This document shows positions 53,529 to 62,503 of a DNA stretch of 64,000 bases, piece after piece. Every line of letters begins with the position of its first letter. Within the stretch, counting starts at the first letter, position 1. Location: the NCBI GenBank assembly GCA_021781575.1, contig JAJXWP010000015.1, positions 24,696-88,695 of the forward strand. The letters run 5' to 3'. A model generated the notes under the pieces. That model was not told the DNA's origin and made no database searches. It saw nothing but the letters and a program-made list of their open reading frames with translations. Position numbers and translations under genes: made by a program. The stretch comes from Pseudomonadota bacterium (GTDB lineage Bacteria; Pseudomonadota; Alphaproteobacteria; Rhodospirillales; Magnetospirillaceae).

Positions 53529-53778
53529 CGCCGCCTCCTGCCACTAAAGGCCGAGCATTTTTTCGAATATGACCGGGCCATTGCCGAACAGGGCCTGAGC
53601 CCGGCTTCGCGCATTCATCGCTCCGCCTCGCCGCCGCCCGGCAGGCCTGGGCGAGCGAAGCAAAGCCGAAATGTGACATAGGCGTGAATATTATTGGCGC
53701 AAGATTATGGTTGTGATGCCAAGGCCATAACTCAACGAGATCGCGCCACGCCGCTTGCTCCTTCTGTCGCCCCTGAAG

Positions 53779-54792
53779 TCAGTCGTCGCGCGGCAGCGGC
53801 AGCGCCACCGTCGTCGTGGGCGCGCCGCCGATCAACGCCGCAGCCGCCGCACGCCCCGAGTCGTGCAACCGCAGCAGCAGTTCGGGGCGCGGATCGAGGC
53901 CCGAGCCGTTTGCCGGGACGAAATAGCCGTGATCGATGGCGATAGTGCGGACGACCAGGTCGCGTAAACGACGCAGGTCGAAAGACAACAGACTTCTGCG
54001 GCGCAACAATCGGCGCATTTCCTCAAGCGCATCAAGGTCGCGCAGCAGCGGAGCGTTGAACAGCATCCGTTTCAGCCGGGCGAAGATGTCGGGCGCCGTG
54101 GTTGGCAAGTGCGGTTCCACGTCCGGTGTCAGCTTCACCACCAGCAGCGACCGGCATGCCGATTCGAGCACCGCCGGCAGGATCGGCGGATTGGCCGAGA
54201 ATCCCCCATCCCAGTAGCATCGACCGTCGATCTCGACGGCCTGATAGATATGGGGAACGCAGGAGGAAGCCATCAGCGCGTCGAGGCTCAGTTCAAATTC
54301 GCGAAAGACCCGTTGGGCGCCGGTGGCGACATCGGTGGCCGAGATGAACAACGGCATCTCACAGGATCGGCGCAGCCGGTCAAAATCGATCATCGACCCG
54401 AGGAGATCGCGCAACGGGTTGATGTTGAGCGGATTGAACTGGTACGGCGACACCAGCCGGGTCAACAGTTCGAACTGCAAGTCGGCGCCCGGCAGGCCTA
54501 GTGGGCTTAGTCGCGCCATCTGGCCGATACTCGTCCAGGCTTGGCGCAGGGCCGATCTTGCCCCTTCGCGCCCGCCCTCCAGCAGCCCCCAGGCCGTGAC
54601 CACGGCATTGACGGCTCCGGCGCTGGCGCCGCTCATCGCTGCCGGATAGAATTCCCTCTCCTCCAGCAGGCGGTCGAGCACACCCCAGGCGAAGGCGCCG
54701 TAGGCGCCGCCGCCCTGCAGCGCCACGGCCACCGGCGGACGGCAGGCCCGCCTATCGCTATCGGCCAGATAGGCATGCAAACGCCGGAACAT
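53779..54792 (-). CDS. Patatin-like phospholipase
   Basis: This protein of about 337 residues is a serine lipid acyl hydrolase with a Ser-Asp dyad. The oxyanion loop is ALQGGGAYGAFAWGVLD, the nucleophile elbow is MSGASAGAVNAVV (GxSxG), and the catalytic Asp lies in DGRCYWDGGFSANPP (DGG). The remaining C-terminal part, which has Leu/Arg-rich helices (FDLRRLRDLVVRTIAID), is typical of cytoplasmic patatins of the RssA/PlpD relatives. I start at MFRRLHAYLADSDRR, which omits 12 upstream residues. There is no signal peptide. Its neighbours give no clue to the physiological lipid. Confidence 0.9.
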   Translation of the reverse strand: MFRRLHAYLADSDRRACRPPVAVALQGGGAYGAFAWGVLDRLLEEREFYPAAMSGASAGAVNAVVTAWGLLEGGREGARSALRQAWTSIGQMARLSPLGLPGADLQFELLTRLVSPYQFNPLNINPLRDLLGSMIDFDRLRRSCEMPLFISATDVATGAQRVFREFELSLDALMASSCVPHIYQAVEIDGRCYWDGGFSANPPILPAVLESACRSLLVVKLTPDVEPHLPTTAPDIFARLKRMLFNAPLLRDLDALEEMRRLLRRRSLLSFDLRRLRDLVVRTIAIDHGYFVPANGSGLDPRPELLLRLHDSGRAAAAALIGGAPTTTVALPLPRDD

Positions 54793-54828
54793 TCGGCCCT
54801 CCAAAACATGGCAGAGATAAATTCTCAA

Positions 54829-55167
54829 GCGAGACTCGTCTATGATGGCCGAGCACCCAGCTCAAATAATACAAATAATCCACAAATAGAGAATGAAGCG
54901 TTAGTATTCTCAGGACATTCTTTGTATTTTGACACAACACATTACGTGTCTTACGCGATATGTTTCAAGGTATCCTTCGAATATCTTACAAGAACCGTAT
55001 GAACCCTCACAGCCTTTTGGGGCATAGGGGATGGGGACGCCTCAGAAAGAAACCGCCTAAACTTCCGCCCTATGCAAAGGTTGCATACGACAAGATCTGC
55101 TTCGTCTGTTAGCTTAGTGATTAACCTCGGTTCAGAAAAATTCGCAAACAGCGGGAGGAGCAATAAC
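54829..55167. other. 339-base AT-richer region between patatin and acyl-CoA ligase genes
   Basis: No gene is supported here. Base composition is clearly lower in GC than the flanks. TTGACA occurs at about 54929-54934, next to an interrupted GACAC...GTGTC inverted repeat (about 54931-54950) of operator type. It probably carries the control region of the acyl-CoA ligase/dehydrogenase pair. Confidence 0.45.
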
Positions 55168-56808
55168 ATGAATCAAATCGGCGCCGGCAATCCCTATGAG
55201 ACTAACCTTGACGCCAATCCGGCAAATTTCGTCCCGCTGACGCCGCTCAGCTATCTCGACCGCTCCGCGTCCATCTATCCCGATCGTATCGCCGTGGTGT
55301 ACGGCGCCATCCGGCGCAGCTGGGCCGAGACCTATCGCCGCTGCCGGCAGCTGGCTTCCGCCCTCGATCGCCGGGGTGTCGGCATCGGCGACACGGTTGC
55401 CGTGCTCGCCACCAACACCCCCGAACTGTTCGAAGCCCATTTCGGCGTGCCCATGCTGGGCGCCGTGCTCAACGCCATCAACACGCGGCTCGATCCGCTC
55501 ACCGTGAAATTCATCCTCGAGCACGGCGAAGCCAAGGTGCTGATCACCGATCGCGAATTCTCGAAAGTCGCCAGTGCCGCGGTCGCCGCCATGGCCAAAC
55601 CACCGCTGGTGATCGACATCGACGATCCCCATTACATCGGCGGCGAACGCATCGGCCAGACCGATTACGAAAGCTTCCTGGCCTCGGGGGATCCCGACTT
55701 CGCCTGGAGCATGCCGGACAGCGAATGGCGGGCCATCGCGCTGAATTACACCTCGGGGACCACCGGCAACCCCAAGGGCGTCGTCTACCACCACCGTGGC
55801 GCGTATCTCAACGCCGTATCCAATGCCCTGTCCTGGGAAATGGGCAGCCAGCCGGTCTATCTGTGGACGCTGCCGATGTTCCACTGCAACGGCTGGTGCT
55901 TCCCGTGGACCTTGGCGGTCACCGCCGGCACCAGCGTCTGCCTCCGCCAGGTCCGCCTGGAGCCGATCATGCAGTCGATCAAAGAGGAAAAAGTGACGCA
56001 TTTCTGCGGCGCACCAATCGTCCTCAACATGATCGTCAACGCCCCCGATGAGATGAAGCAGGGGATCTGCCACCGTGTCCAGGTGATGACCGCCGGGGCC
56101 GCGCCGCCCGCCGCCATCATCGAAGGAATGGAGCGGATGGGTTTCAAGGTCACCCACACCTATGGATTGACCGAATGCTACGGCCCGACCGTGCAATGCG
56201 TGTGGCATGACCAATGGGACGCCTTGCCGATCGAGGAGAAGGCCCGGATCAAAGCCCGGCAAGGCGTGCGCGGGCCGATGCTGGAAGGCCTGATGGTGGC
56301 CGATCCGTTGACCCTGCAGCCGCTGCCCAAGGACGGTGAGAGCATGGGCGAGATCATGCTGCGCGGCAATAACGTGATGAAGGGGTACCTGAAGAATCCC
56401 AAGGCCACCGACGAGGCGTTCGCCGGAGGCTGGTTTCATACCGGCGACTTGGCGGTCTGGCATGCCGACGGCTATATCGAGATCAAGGACCGGTCGAAGG
56501 ACATCATCATTTCCGGCGGCGAGAACATCTCGAGCCTCGAGGTCGAAGACGTGCTCTACCGGCATCCGGCGGTAATGGAAGCCGCTGTCGTCGCCCGACC
56601 CGACGCCAAATGGGGCGAGACGCCTTGCGCCTTCATCGTCCTCAAACCCGGCGCGACGGCCACGCAGGACGAAATGGTCGCCTTCTGCCGCGAACATCTG
56701 GCCCATTTCAAGGTGCCGAAGAGCATCGTGTTCGGCCCCTTGCCCAAGACTTCCACCGGCAAGATCCAGAAGTTCGAGCTGCGCCGCCAGGCCAAGGAGC
56801 TGGGCTGA
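55168..56808 (+). CDS. Acyl-CoA ligase (DmdB-like AMP-forming synthetase)
   Basis: This 546-residue AMP-forming acyl-CoA ligase starts MNQIGAGNPYETNLDANPAN, directly after GGGAGGAG. ATP-binding motif A3 is LNYTSGTTGNPKGVVYHHRG, and A5 has THTYGLTECYGPTV. The adenylate Asp region is GWFHTGDLAVWHADGYIEI and the catalytic Lys is in PKTSTGKIQKFELR near the C-terminus. Length and the opening motif fit the medium-chain/methylmercaptopropionyl-CoA ligase (DmdB) group. An acyl-CoA dehydrogenase of DmdC type follows 128 bases downstream, which supports a beta-oxidation-like pathway. Substrate (fatty, aromatic or methylmercaptopropionate) is not settled. Confidence 0.87.
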   Translation: MNQIGAGNPYETNLDANPANFVPLTPLSYLDRSASIYPDRIAVVYGAIRRSWAETYRRCRQLASALDRRGVGIGDTVAVLATNTPELFEAHFGVPMLGAVLNAINTRLDPLTVKFILEHGEAKVLITDREFSKVASAAVAAMAKPPLVIDIDDPHYIGGERIGQTDYESFLASGDPDFAWSMPDSEWRAIALNYTSGTTGNPKGVVYHHRGAYLNAVSNALSWEMGSQPVYLWTLPMFHCNGWCFPWTLAVTAGTSVCLRQVRLEPIMQSIKEEKVTHFCGAPIVLNMIVNAPDEMKQGICHRVQVMTAGAAPPAAIIEGMERMGFKVTHTYGLTECYGPTVQCVWHDQWDALPIEEKARIKARQGVRGPMLEGLMVADPLTLQPLPKDGESMGEIMLRGNNVMKGYLKNPKATDEAFAGGWFHTGDLAVWHADGYIEIKDRSKDIIISGGENISSLEVEDVLYRHPAVMEAAVVARPDAKWGETPCAFIVLKPGATATQDEMVAFCREHLAHFKVPKSIVFGPLPKTSTGKIQKFELRRQAKELG

Positions 56809-56936
56809 GAGGCTGAAAGAGCATCGAATGGCATTTGGACCCACCGCTGGCGAGCTTTCCGGACATTGCCGCCCCGATAAAGGGCCGCTAGCCTGATTCG
56901 CTGTCAGCATGAACACAGTCCAGGGAGCAACCGACC

Positions 56937-58723
56937 ATGACCGCCTATACCGCCCCCCTCCGCGACATGGAGTTCGTGCTGCGCGAGTTGGCCGGCATCG
57001 ACGACGTCGCCGCCTTGCCCGGCTACGAGGAGGCGTCGTGGGAACTCGTCGCCAGCGTGCTCGAGGAAGCGGGCCGCATCGCCTCGGAAGTGCTGGCACC
57101 GCTCAACCACAGCGGCGACCGGCAAGGCGCCCGGCTGACGGACGGGAAAGTGTTGACCGCCGACGGCTGGGACGCCGCCTACCGTACGCTGGCCGACGGC
57201 AATTGGATCGGCCTGTCAGCCCATCCGCAATATGGCGGCATGGGCCTGCCCGGGGTGGTCAATGTGGCGGTCAGCGAGATGTGGCAGGCCGCCAACATGG
57301 CCTTCGCCCTCTGCCCCATGTTGAGCCAGGGCGCCTACAACGCCATCAAGGAATGCGGCTCGGCCGAGCAGAAGGCCGCCTTCCTGCCCAAACTGGCCAG
57401 CGGCCAATGGTGCGGCACGATGAACCTTACCGAGGCCGGCGCCGGTTCGGACCTGGGCGCGATCCGCACCAAGGCGGTAAGAAGCGGCGATCACTACCTT
57501 ATCAGCGGCCAGAAGATCTTCATCACCTATGGCGAACACGGCCTGGCGGAAAACATCATCCACTTGGTCCTCGCCCGCACTCCCGATGCGCCCCCGGCGT
57601 CAAGGGCATCTCCCTGTTCATCGTGCCGAAGATTCTGCTCAACGCCGACGGCAGCCTGGGTGCCCGCAATGACGTCCATTGCGTGTCGTTGGAACACAAA
57701 ATGGGGATCCACGCCAGCCCGACGGCGGTGATGTCGTTCGGCGACCGGAGCGGCGCCGTCGGATATCTGGTCGGCGAGGAAAATCGCGGCCTCGAATACA
57801 TGTTCGTGATGATGAACCATGCCCGCCTCAATGTCGGACTCCAGGGCCTGGCCATTGCCGAGCGCGCCTACCAGCAGGCGCTCGCCTACGCCCGGGAACG
57901 CATCCAGGGCAAACCTCTGGGGTGCACCGAGAAGACGGCGATCATCGGGCATCCCGACGTCCGCCGCATGCTGATGACGATGAAGGCGCGGATCGAAGCC
58001 ATGCGGGCCTTGGCCTATGTGGAGGCGGCGGCGCGCGACGCCGCGCACGGCGACCCGCAGCCGGAGCGGCGCGAGCGGGCGATGCGTTATGCCGAATTCC
58101 TCAACCCGATCGTCAAGGGCTGGTGCACCGAGGTCGGCAACGAGGTCGCATCGCTCGGCGTTCAGGTGCATGGCGGCATGGGCTACATCGAGGAAACCGG
58201 CGCCGCCCAGCATCTGCGAGATGCCCGCATCACGACCATCTACGAAGGTACCACCGCCATTCAGGCCAACGACCTGGTCAACCGCAAGCTGCTGCGAGAC
58301 CAGGGGCAGGCGGCACGCCAGGCCCTGGACGAAGTCAACGGTCTTGGCGAAGACCTGTCGTCGCAGGACGAGGAGACGTTGCAGGCGATCGGCTCTGCGC
58401 TGAAGAAGGGCGCGGACACGGCGGCCCGCGCCGTGTCCTGGCTGCTCACCGCAGCCGCAGAAGACCCTCGCCTGCCGGCAGCCGCGTCGGTACCGCTGCT
58501 GATGCTGTTGGGCACCGTCCTGGGCGGCCATCAACTGGCTCGCGCCGCCGTTGCGGCGCGTCGCCGGCTCGATGCGGGCGACAGCGGCGCGTCTTTCTAT
58601 GAGACAAAGCTGAAGACCGCCCGCTTCTATGCCGAAAACATCCTGCCCCAGGCCGCCGGGCTGCTGGCTGCCGCCACCGACGGGGCGCGCAGCGTAATGT
58701 CGATCGACGACGAACAATTGTAG
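56937..58723 (+). pseudogene. Acyl-CoA dehydrogenase (DmdC-like) interrupted by a frameshift
   Basis: The two halves of one 595-residue acyl-CoA dehydrogenase lie in different frames. The first runs MTAYTAPLRDMEFVLRELAG through NLTEAGAGSDLGAIRTKAVR to ARTPDAPP. The second resumes VKGISLFIVPKILLNADGS and carries MGIHASPTAVMSFGD, the catalytic-region QVHGGMGYIEETGAAQHLRD and a C-terminal DmdC-type extension ending MSIDDEQL. The break is at the CCCCC run 57591-57595, where one more C would restore the frame. This could be a true mutation, a sequence error or slippage. Everything else (length, motifs, no other stops) looks intact, so recent or artefactual damage is likely. Confidence 0.85.
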
Positions 58724-58892
58724 AAGTCGCCCTAACGCGGCGATCGCTCCGAAGGCGCGAAGGCTGCCCGTTCAAATGGGCACCCGGCCAGCGCCATTGC
58801 CGGCATTGCGCGAATAGTGCTATTGGAGGGGGACCCTCAACCAAAGCATTGACGGGCAGGTCGTCCGTGCGCTTGCCGGCAGCAAAGCCTCG

Positions 58893-61697
58893 ATGAGTAG
58901 CCCACCCTTTGCCAAAAGGGCGGCACAACTGCGTGCCGCTTTCCTGGCGGAAATGCCTGGTCGCCTGGCCAAGGCCGGCCTGTTGCTCCGCGAACTCGAA
59001 GCTGGTGCGGACAAGACGAAAGTGGCCGAGGAATTGCGGCTGCTTCTTCACAACATCAAAGGTGCCAGCGCCACCTTCGGGCTGACGGATTTGCGCGACG
59101 ACGCGACGGCCGCGGAAGTCTTGCTGGCTCCCTTGCTGAAGGACCGCAGCCGGTGGCTGGCGGCGCTGACGCGGACGCTGGGAGATCATCTGGCCCGGAT
59201 TGAGAAGGTGGTGCCGTCCCTGCTGAATGAGGCCAATCCGGTTCCCGTCCCGCTCTCCCCCGTTGCCGCATCGGCAGCCTCGCCCGCGGCATCGGTTGAA
59301 GCGGGACGGCCGGCGGGCGTCAAACGCGTCTACATTTGCGACGACGACCCCATTCCCACAGAGCAGTTGCGTCTTCAGGTCGCCAGCTTCGGCTATGAGG
59401 TGTCGAGCTTCGAATCTCCGGCCACTTTGTGGAAGGTTATGAAAACCTGCCCCCCTGACGTCCTGATCATGGACGCGATCTTCGCCGAAGGCCGTGACGC
59501 AGGGTTTGACCTGGTCGCCGAACTGCGGCGAACCGGTGTGTCGCTGCCGGTGATCTTCCTCTCCTGCCGCAACGACTTCGACGCCCGCCTGCGCGCCGTC
59601 CAGGCAGGTGCGGCGGCTTATTTCACCAAGCCGGTACAGGCCTCCGACATGGCCGATCGCTTGGCCATGCTGACATCCGACGCGGCACCCGAGCCGTTCC
59701 GCGTGCTCGTGGTCGACGACGAACCGCAGGTTGGCGCCTACCACGCATTGCTTCTGGAAGAGGCCGGCATGCTGGTCCGCACCATGTCGCAACCGGCAGC
59801 GGTAATCGAGGCCTTGCGGGAGTTTCCGGCCGATCTGCTCCTTTTGGACATCTACATGCCGGGCTGTAGCGGCCAGGAACTGGCCCAGGTCATCCGCCAG
59901 ATTCCCGAATTCATGGGCTTGCCGATCATCTTCCTGTCGACCGAGACCGACAAGGTAAAGCAGACCTCGGCATTGCGGCTGGGCGCCGACGGCTTCCTGA
60001 CCAAACCCGTGCAACCGCAACAGCTGGTGTCGGAGGTGCTGGTCCGCGCCGAGCGCATGCGGACGCTACGCACCACCATGCAGGAATTGCGCCTGGCCCG
60101 CGACCAGGCCGAAACCGCCACACAGGCGAAGGCCGCATTCCTGGCGATGATGAGCCACGAGATCCGCACGCCGATGAACGGCATCACCAACATCGCCGAG
60201 ATGTTGGAGCAGACGCCGCTTTCCTCGGACCAGCGCCAGATGTGCGGCATCGTGCGCCAGTCGGCCGATGCATTGCTGGCGCTGATCAACGGCATTCTCG
60301 ACTTTTCGAAAATCGAGGCGGGCAAGCTCGACATCGAATCCACCAAACTGCGCCTGTCCGAACTTGTCGAGGGCGTGGCCGACCTGGTGGCTGGCGGAGC
60401 CGAGGAAAAGGGGCTGGACCTGGTGGTCGACATAGGCCCGGAGGTTCCCGAGCAACTGTACGGAGACGCCATCCATTTGCGCCAGATCCTGCTCAATCTG
60501 GCCGGCAACGCCATCAAGTTCACCGACCGGGGAAGCGTCGCCCTGCGGGTCCGAACATTGCCCAGATCGGCCGAGAACGGCATAGACCTGCGTTTCGAGG
60601 TGATCGACACCGGCATCGGCATCGGCGCGGAGCAGCAGTCGAGGCTGTTCAAGCCGTTTTCCCAGGCAGACACGTCCATCAGACGGCGCTATGGGGGGAC
60701 AGGTCTGGGCTTGTCGATCAGCCGGCAACTCTGCTCGTTGATGGGCGGCAGCATGGGTCTCAGCTCGGTGCAGGGGAAAGGCTCCACATTCTGGGTCGAA
60801 TTGCCGTTCGAACTCGATCCGGACGGCACGCGCGACCCGCCGGTTCCGGCCGAGCCGATCACCGACATTCCGGTGATCGCGGTGGGGTTTGCCGGGGCCA
60901 GCCGGGACGCATTGCGCAGCATGCTGGCGCAGGCCGGCATCACCGAAGCGGTTTGGCTGGACATCCCGGCCGAGATTCCCGCCCCCACGGCAAGCGGCCA
61001 TGGCCGCGGCGGCCCGCCGCTCATCCTGCTGGCCCGCCACGGCGCCACCGAATCGACGCAGCCTTCGCTGCCCGGAGAGGCGCCGCCGACCCTTTTGGTG
61101 GCGCCCCGAACGGTTCTCGCCAACCTGACCGAAGAACGGCGCGCACGCTTGGCGGGAACTCTGCCGACGCCCCTGCACCGCCAGGATCTGTGGGCCGCCA
61201 TCGCCAAGGCGGCAGGACGCAGCCGTCGGCAGACCCCCGCCGCCGGGCAGGCCGCCGGCAGTGCTCGGCTGCCGACGGCCGCCACGGCCGGTGCCGCGCC
61301 GGCGCGGATCCTTGTCGCCGAGGACAACGCGACCAACCAGATGGTGATCCGGGCCATGCTTAGCCGGCGCGGATACGAGGTGGACATTGCCGCCAACGGG
61401 GCAGAAGCGCTGGCCCGCTACCAGCAGTGCGGCTACGGATTGCTGATGACCGACTTTCATATGCCGGGAATAGACGGCTTCGAATTGACCGCCGCAATCC
61501 GCCGCCTGGAGGCCGGAACGGGGCGGCGGCTACCGATCGTCGCCCTGACCGGCGACGTCCTGCCGGGGACGGAGCGGCTGTGTCGCGAAGCCGGCATGGA
61601 TGGCTATCTCCCGAAGCCGGTGCCGCGCGGAGCGCTGGACGATATGCTGGCCCAATTCCTGCCGCGCGTTCAGACTGGCTCTCCAGCCGAAGTTTAA
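58893..61697 (+). CDS. Multidomain hybrid histidine kinase, Hpt-REC-REC-HK-REC
   Basis: This 934-residue cytoplasmic protein has no membrane segments. The order is an N-terminal Hpt-like domain (His53 in LLHNIKGASATFG), a Pro/Ala linker (115-145) and REC1 (Asp194 in LIMDAIFAEG). REC2 (Asp319 in LLLLDIYMPGCSG) and the kinase core with His422 in MSHEIRTPMNG follow, the core including ATPase motifs NLAGNAIKF, DTGIGIGAE and GGTGLGLSISRQL. A receiver-like degenerate stretch (660-790) precedes REC3 with Asp854 (MTDFHMPGIDG). The presence of Hpt and three receivers in one chain implies an internal BarA-like phosphorelay, but with Hpt at the wrong end. The signal is unknown. Confidence 0.92.
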   Translation: MSSPPFAKRAAQLRAAFLAEMPGRLAKAGLLLRELEAGADKTKVAEELRLLLHNIKGASATFGLTDLRDDATAAEVLLAPLLKDRSRWLAALTRTLGDHLARIEKVVPSLLNEANPVPVPLSPVAASAASPAASVEAGRPAGVKRVYICDDDPIPTEQLRLQVASFGYEVSSFESPATLWKVMKTCPPDVLIMDAIFAEGRDAGFDLVAELRRTGVSLPVIFLSCRNDFDARLRAVQAGAAAYFTKPVQASDMADRLAMLTSDAAPEPFRVLVVDDEPQVGAYHALLLEEAGMLVRTMSQPAAVIEALREFPADLLLLDIYMPGCSGQELAQVIRQIPEFMGLPIIFLSTETDKVKQTSALRLGADGFLTKPVQPQQLVSEVLVRAERMRTLRTTMQELRLARDQAETATQAKAAFLAMMSHEIRTPMNGITNIAEMLEQTPLSSDQRQMCGIVRQSADALLALINGILDFSKIEAGKLDIESTKLRLSELVEGVADLVAGGAEEKGLDLVVDIGPEVPEQLYGDAIHLRQILLNLAGNAIKFTDRGSVALRVRTLPRSAENGIDLRFEVIDTGIGIGAEQQSRLFKPFSQADTSIRRRYGGTGLGLSISRQLCSLMGGSMGLSSVQGKGSTFWVELPFELDPDGTRDPPVPAEPITDIPVIAVGFAGASRDALRSMLAQAGITEAVWLDIPAEIPAPTASGHGRGGPPLILLARHGATESTQPSLPGEAPPTLLVAPRTVLANLTEERRARLAGTLPTPLHRQDLWAAIAKAAGRSRRQTPAAGQAAGSARLPTAATAGAAPARILVAEDNATNQMVIRAMLSRRGYEVDIAANGAEALARYQQCGYGLLMTDFHMPGIDGFELTAAIRRLEAGTGRRLPIVALTGDVLPGTERLCREAGMDGYLPKPVPRGALDDMLAQFLPRVQTGSPAEV

Positions 61698-61765
61698 ATA
61701 TACTTCAACAAGCGGCATGGCCCGCAGGGTGCAATTGCGGCTTTCAAAAAGCGAGGTGAAGACCA

Positions 61766-62452
61766 ATGCTGACTCCCGTACAGCAGACGCCGCTGCCTCT
61801 TGAGCCGGCACGGCAGCAGATTACTCCGACGCCTCCGGTCGAGCCGCCGCCGCCGATGCCCGTCGCCCAGGCTCCTCTTCAGCCACCCTCCAATCCTCAG
61901 GACCAGTTCAACCCACAGAGCGGCAGTGGCGGGCGCAGTCCGCAGGATCGCGCCCAGGAAGACCAGCAGCAGGCCGAGACGGCGGGAAAGATGCGCCTCG
62001 CCTGGGCCAGGCTCAATCAGCTTCAGGAGTTGGCGACGGAAGCCGCCAGTTCCGGCAACGCCCATCGTGCGATGGAAGTGGCCATGGAGGCTGCGGCGGT
62101 GGCCTCGGACATCCGCGACTTGGCGTCCGGCCTGCCGATCATTTCGGTGGGCGCCATCGATGCGGTCGCCGAGCAGTTGGCGCAACAGCAGTCGTCGGGC
62201 GGCGGAACATCCGCGGCCGCGGCACCGACCATCCTCGACTCCGCCCGTGCCGGTCTGGGAACGGCCAAGAATGTGGTGGATATGGCGGCGAGCGTCCCCT
62301 ATCACCCGGTCGAGGACCGCATCGCCATCAACGGGTTGCGCCACCAGGTCCTTGATGCCATGGCCGGGGTCGAAGCAATCGCCGCACGAATTGCCGACGC
62401 TTCGACATTTCCGCGGCCCGCTCCCGCTTTCCGTTACGATATCAAGGCGTAG
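61766..62452 (+). CDS. Proline-rich hypothetical protein, downstream of hybrid kinase
   Basis: This 228-residue protein has a Pro/Gln-rich disordered N-terminus (MLTPVQQTPLPLEPARQQIT, then PPPPMPVAQAPLQPP). A helical middle (MRLAWARLNQLQELATEAAS, then MEVAMEAAAVASDIRDLAS) and an Ala/Ser-rich C-terminal part ending RPAPAFRYDIKA complete it. There is no signal peptide or membrane segment. GCGAGGTGAAGACC precedes the ATG. It lies 68 bases after the kinase on the same strand, so it may be its partner or output; composition resembles flagellar or scaffold-type helper proteins. I do not recognise the family. Confidence 0.7.
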   Translation: MLTPVQQTPLPLEPARQQITPTPPVEPPPPMPVAQAPLQPPSNPQDQFNPQSGSGGRSPQDRAQEDQQQAETAGKMRLAWARLNQLQELATEAASSGNAHRAMEVAMEAAAVASDIRDLASGLPIISVGAIDAVAEQLAQQQSSGGGTSAAAAPTILDSARAGLGTAKNVVDMAASVPYHPVEDRIAINGLRHQVLDAMAGVEAIAARIADASTFPRPAPAFRYDIKA

Positions 62453-62503
62453 TGGTGAACATAAGACGGGCGGATCCCTAAATCTTTGAGTGGGGCCCCG
62501 ACG

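Noticed and set aside
52326..53681. 451-codon open frame antisense to groL
   Set aside because: It is the complement of a well-conserved chaperonin gene; open antisense frames are expected in GC-rich coding DNA. Composition does not resemble a protein family.
53529..53778. groES or CIRCE operator upstream of groL
   Set aside because: No frame encodes a co-chaperonin of about 95 residues and no TTAGCACTC-N9-GAGTGCTAA pattern is present.
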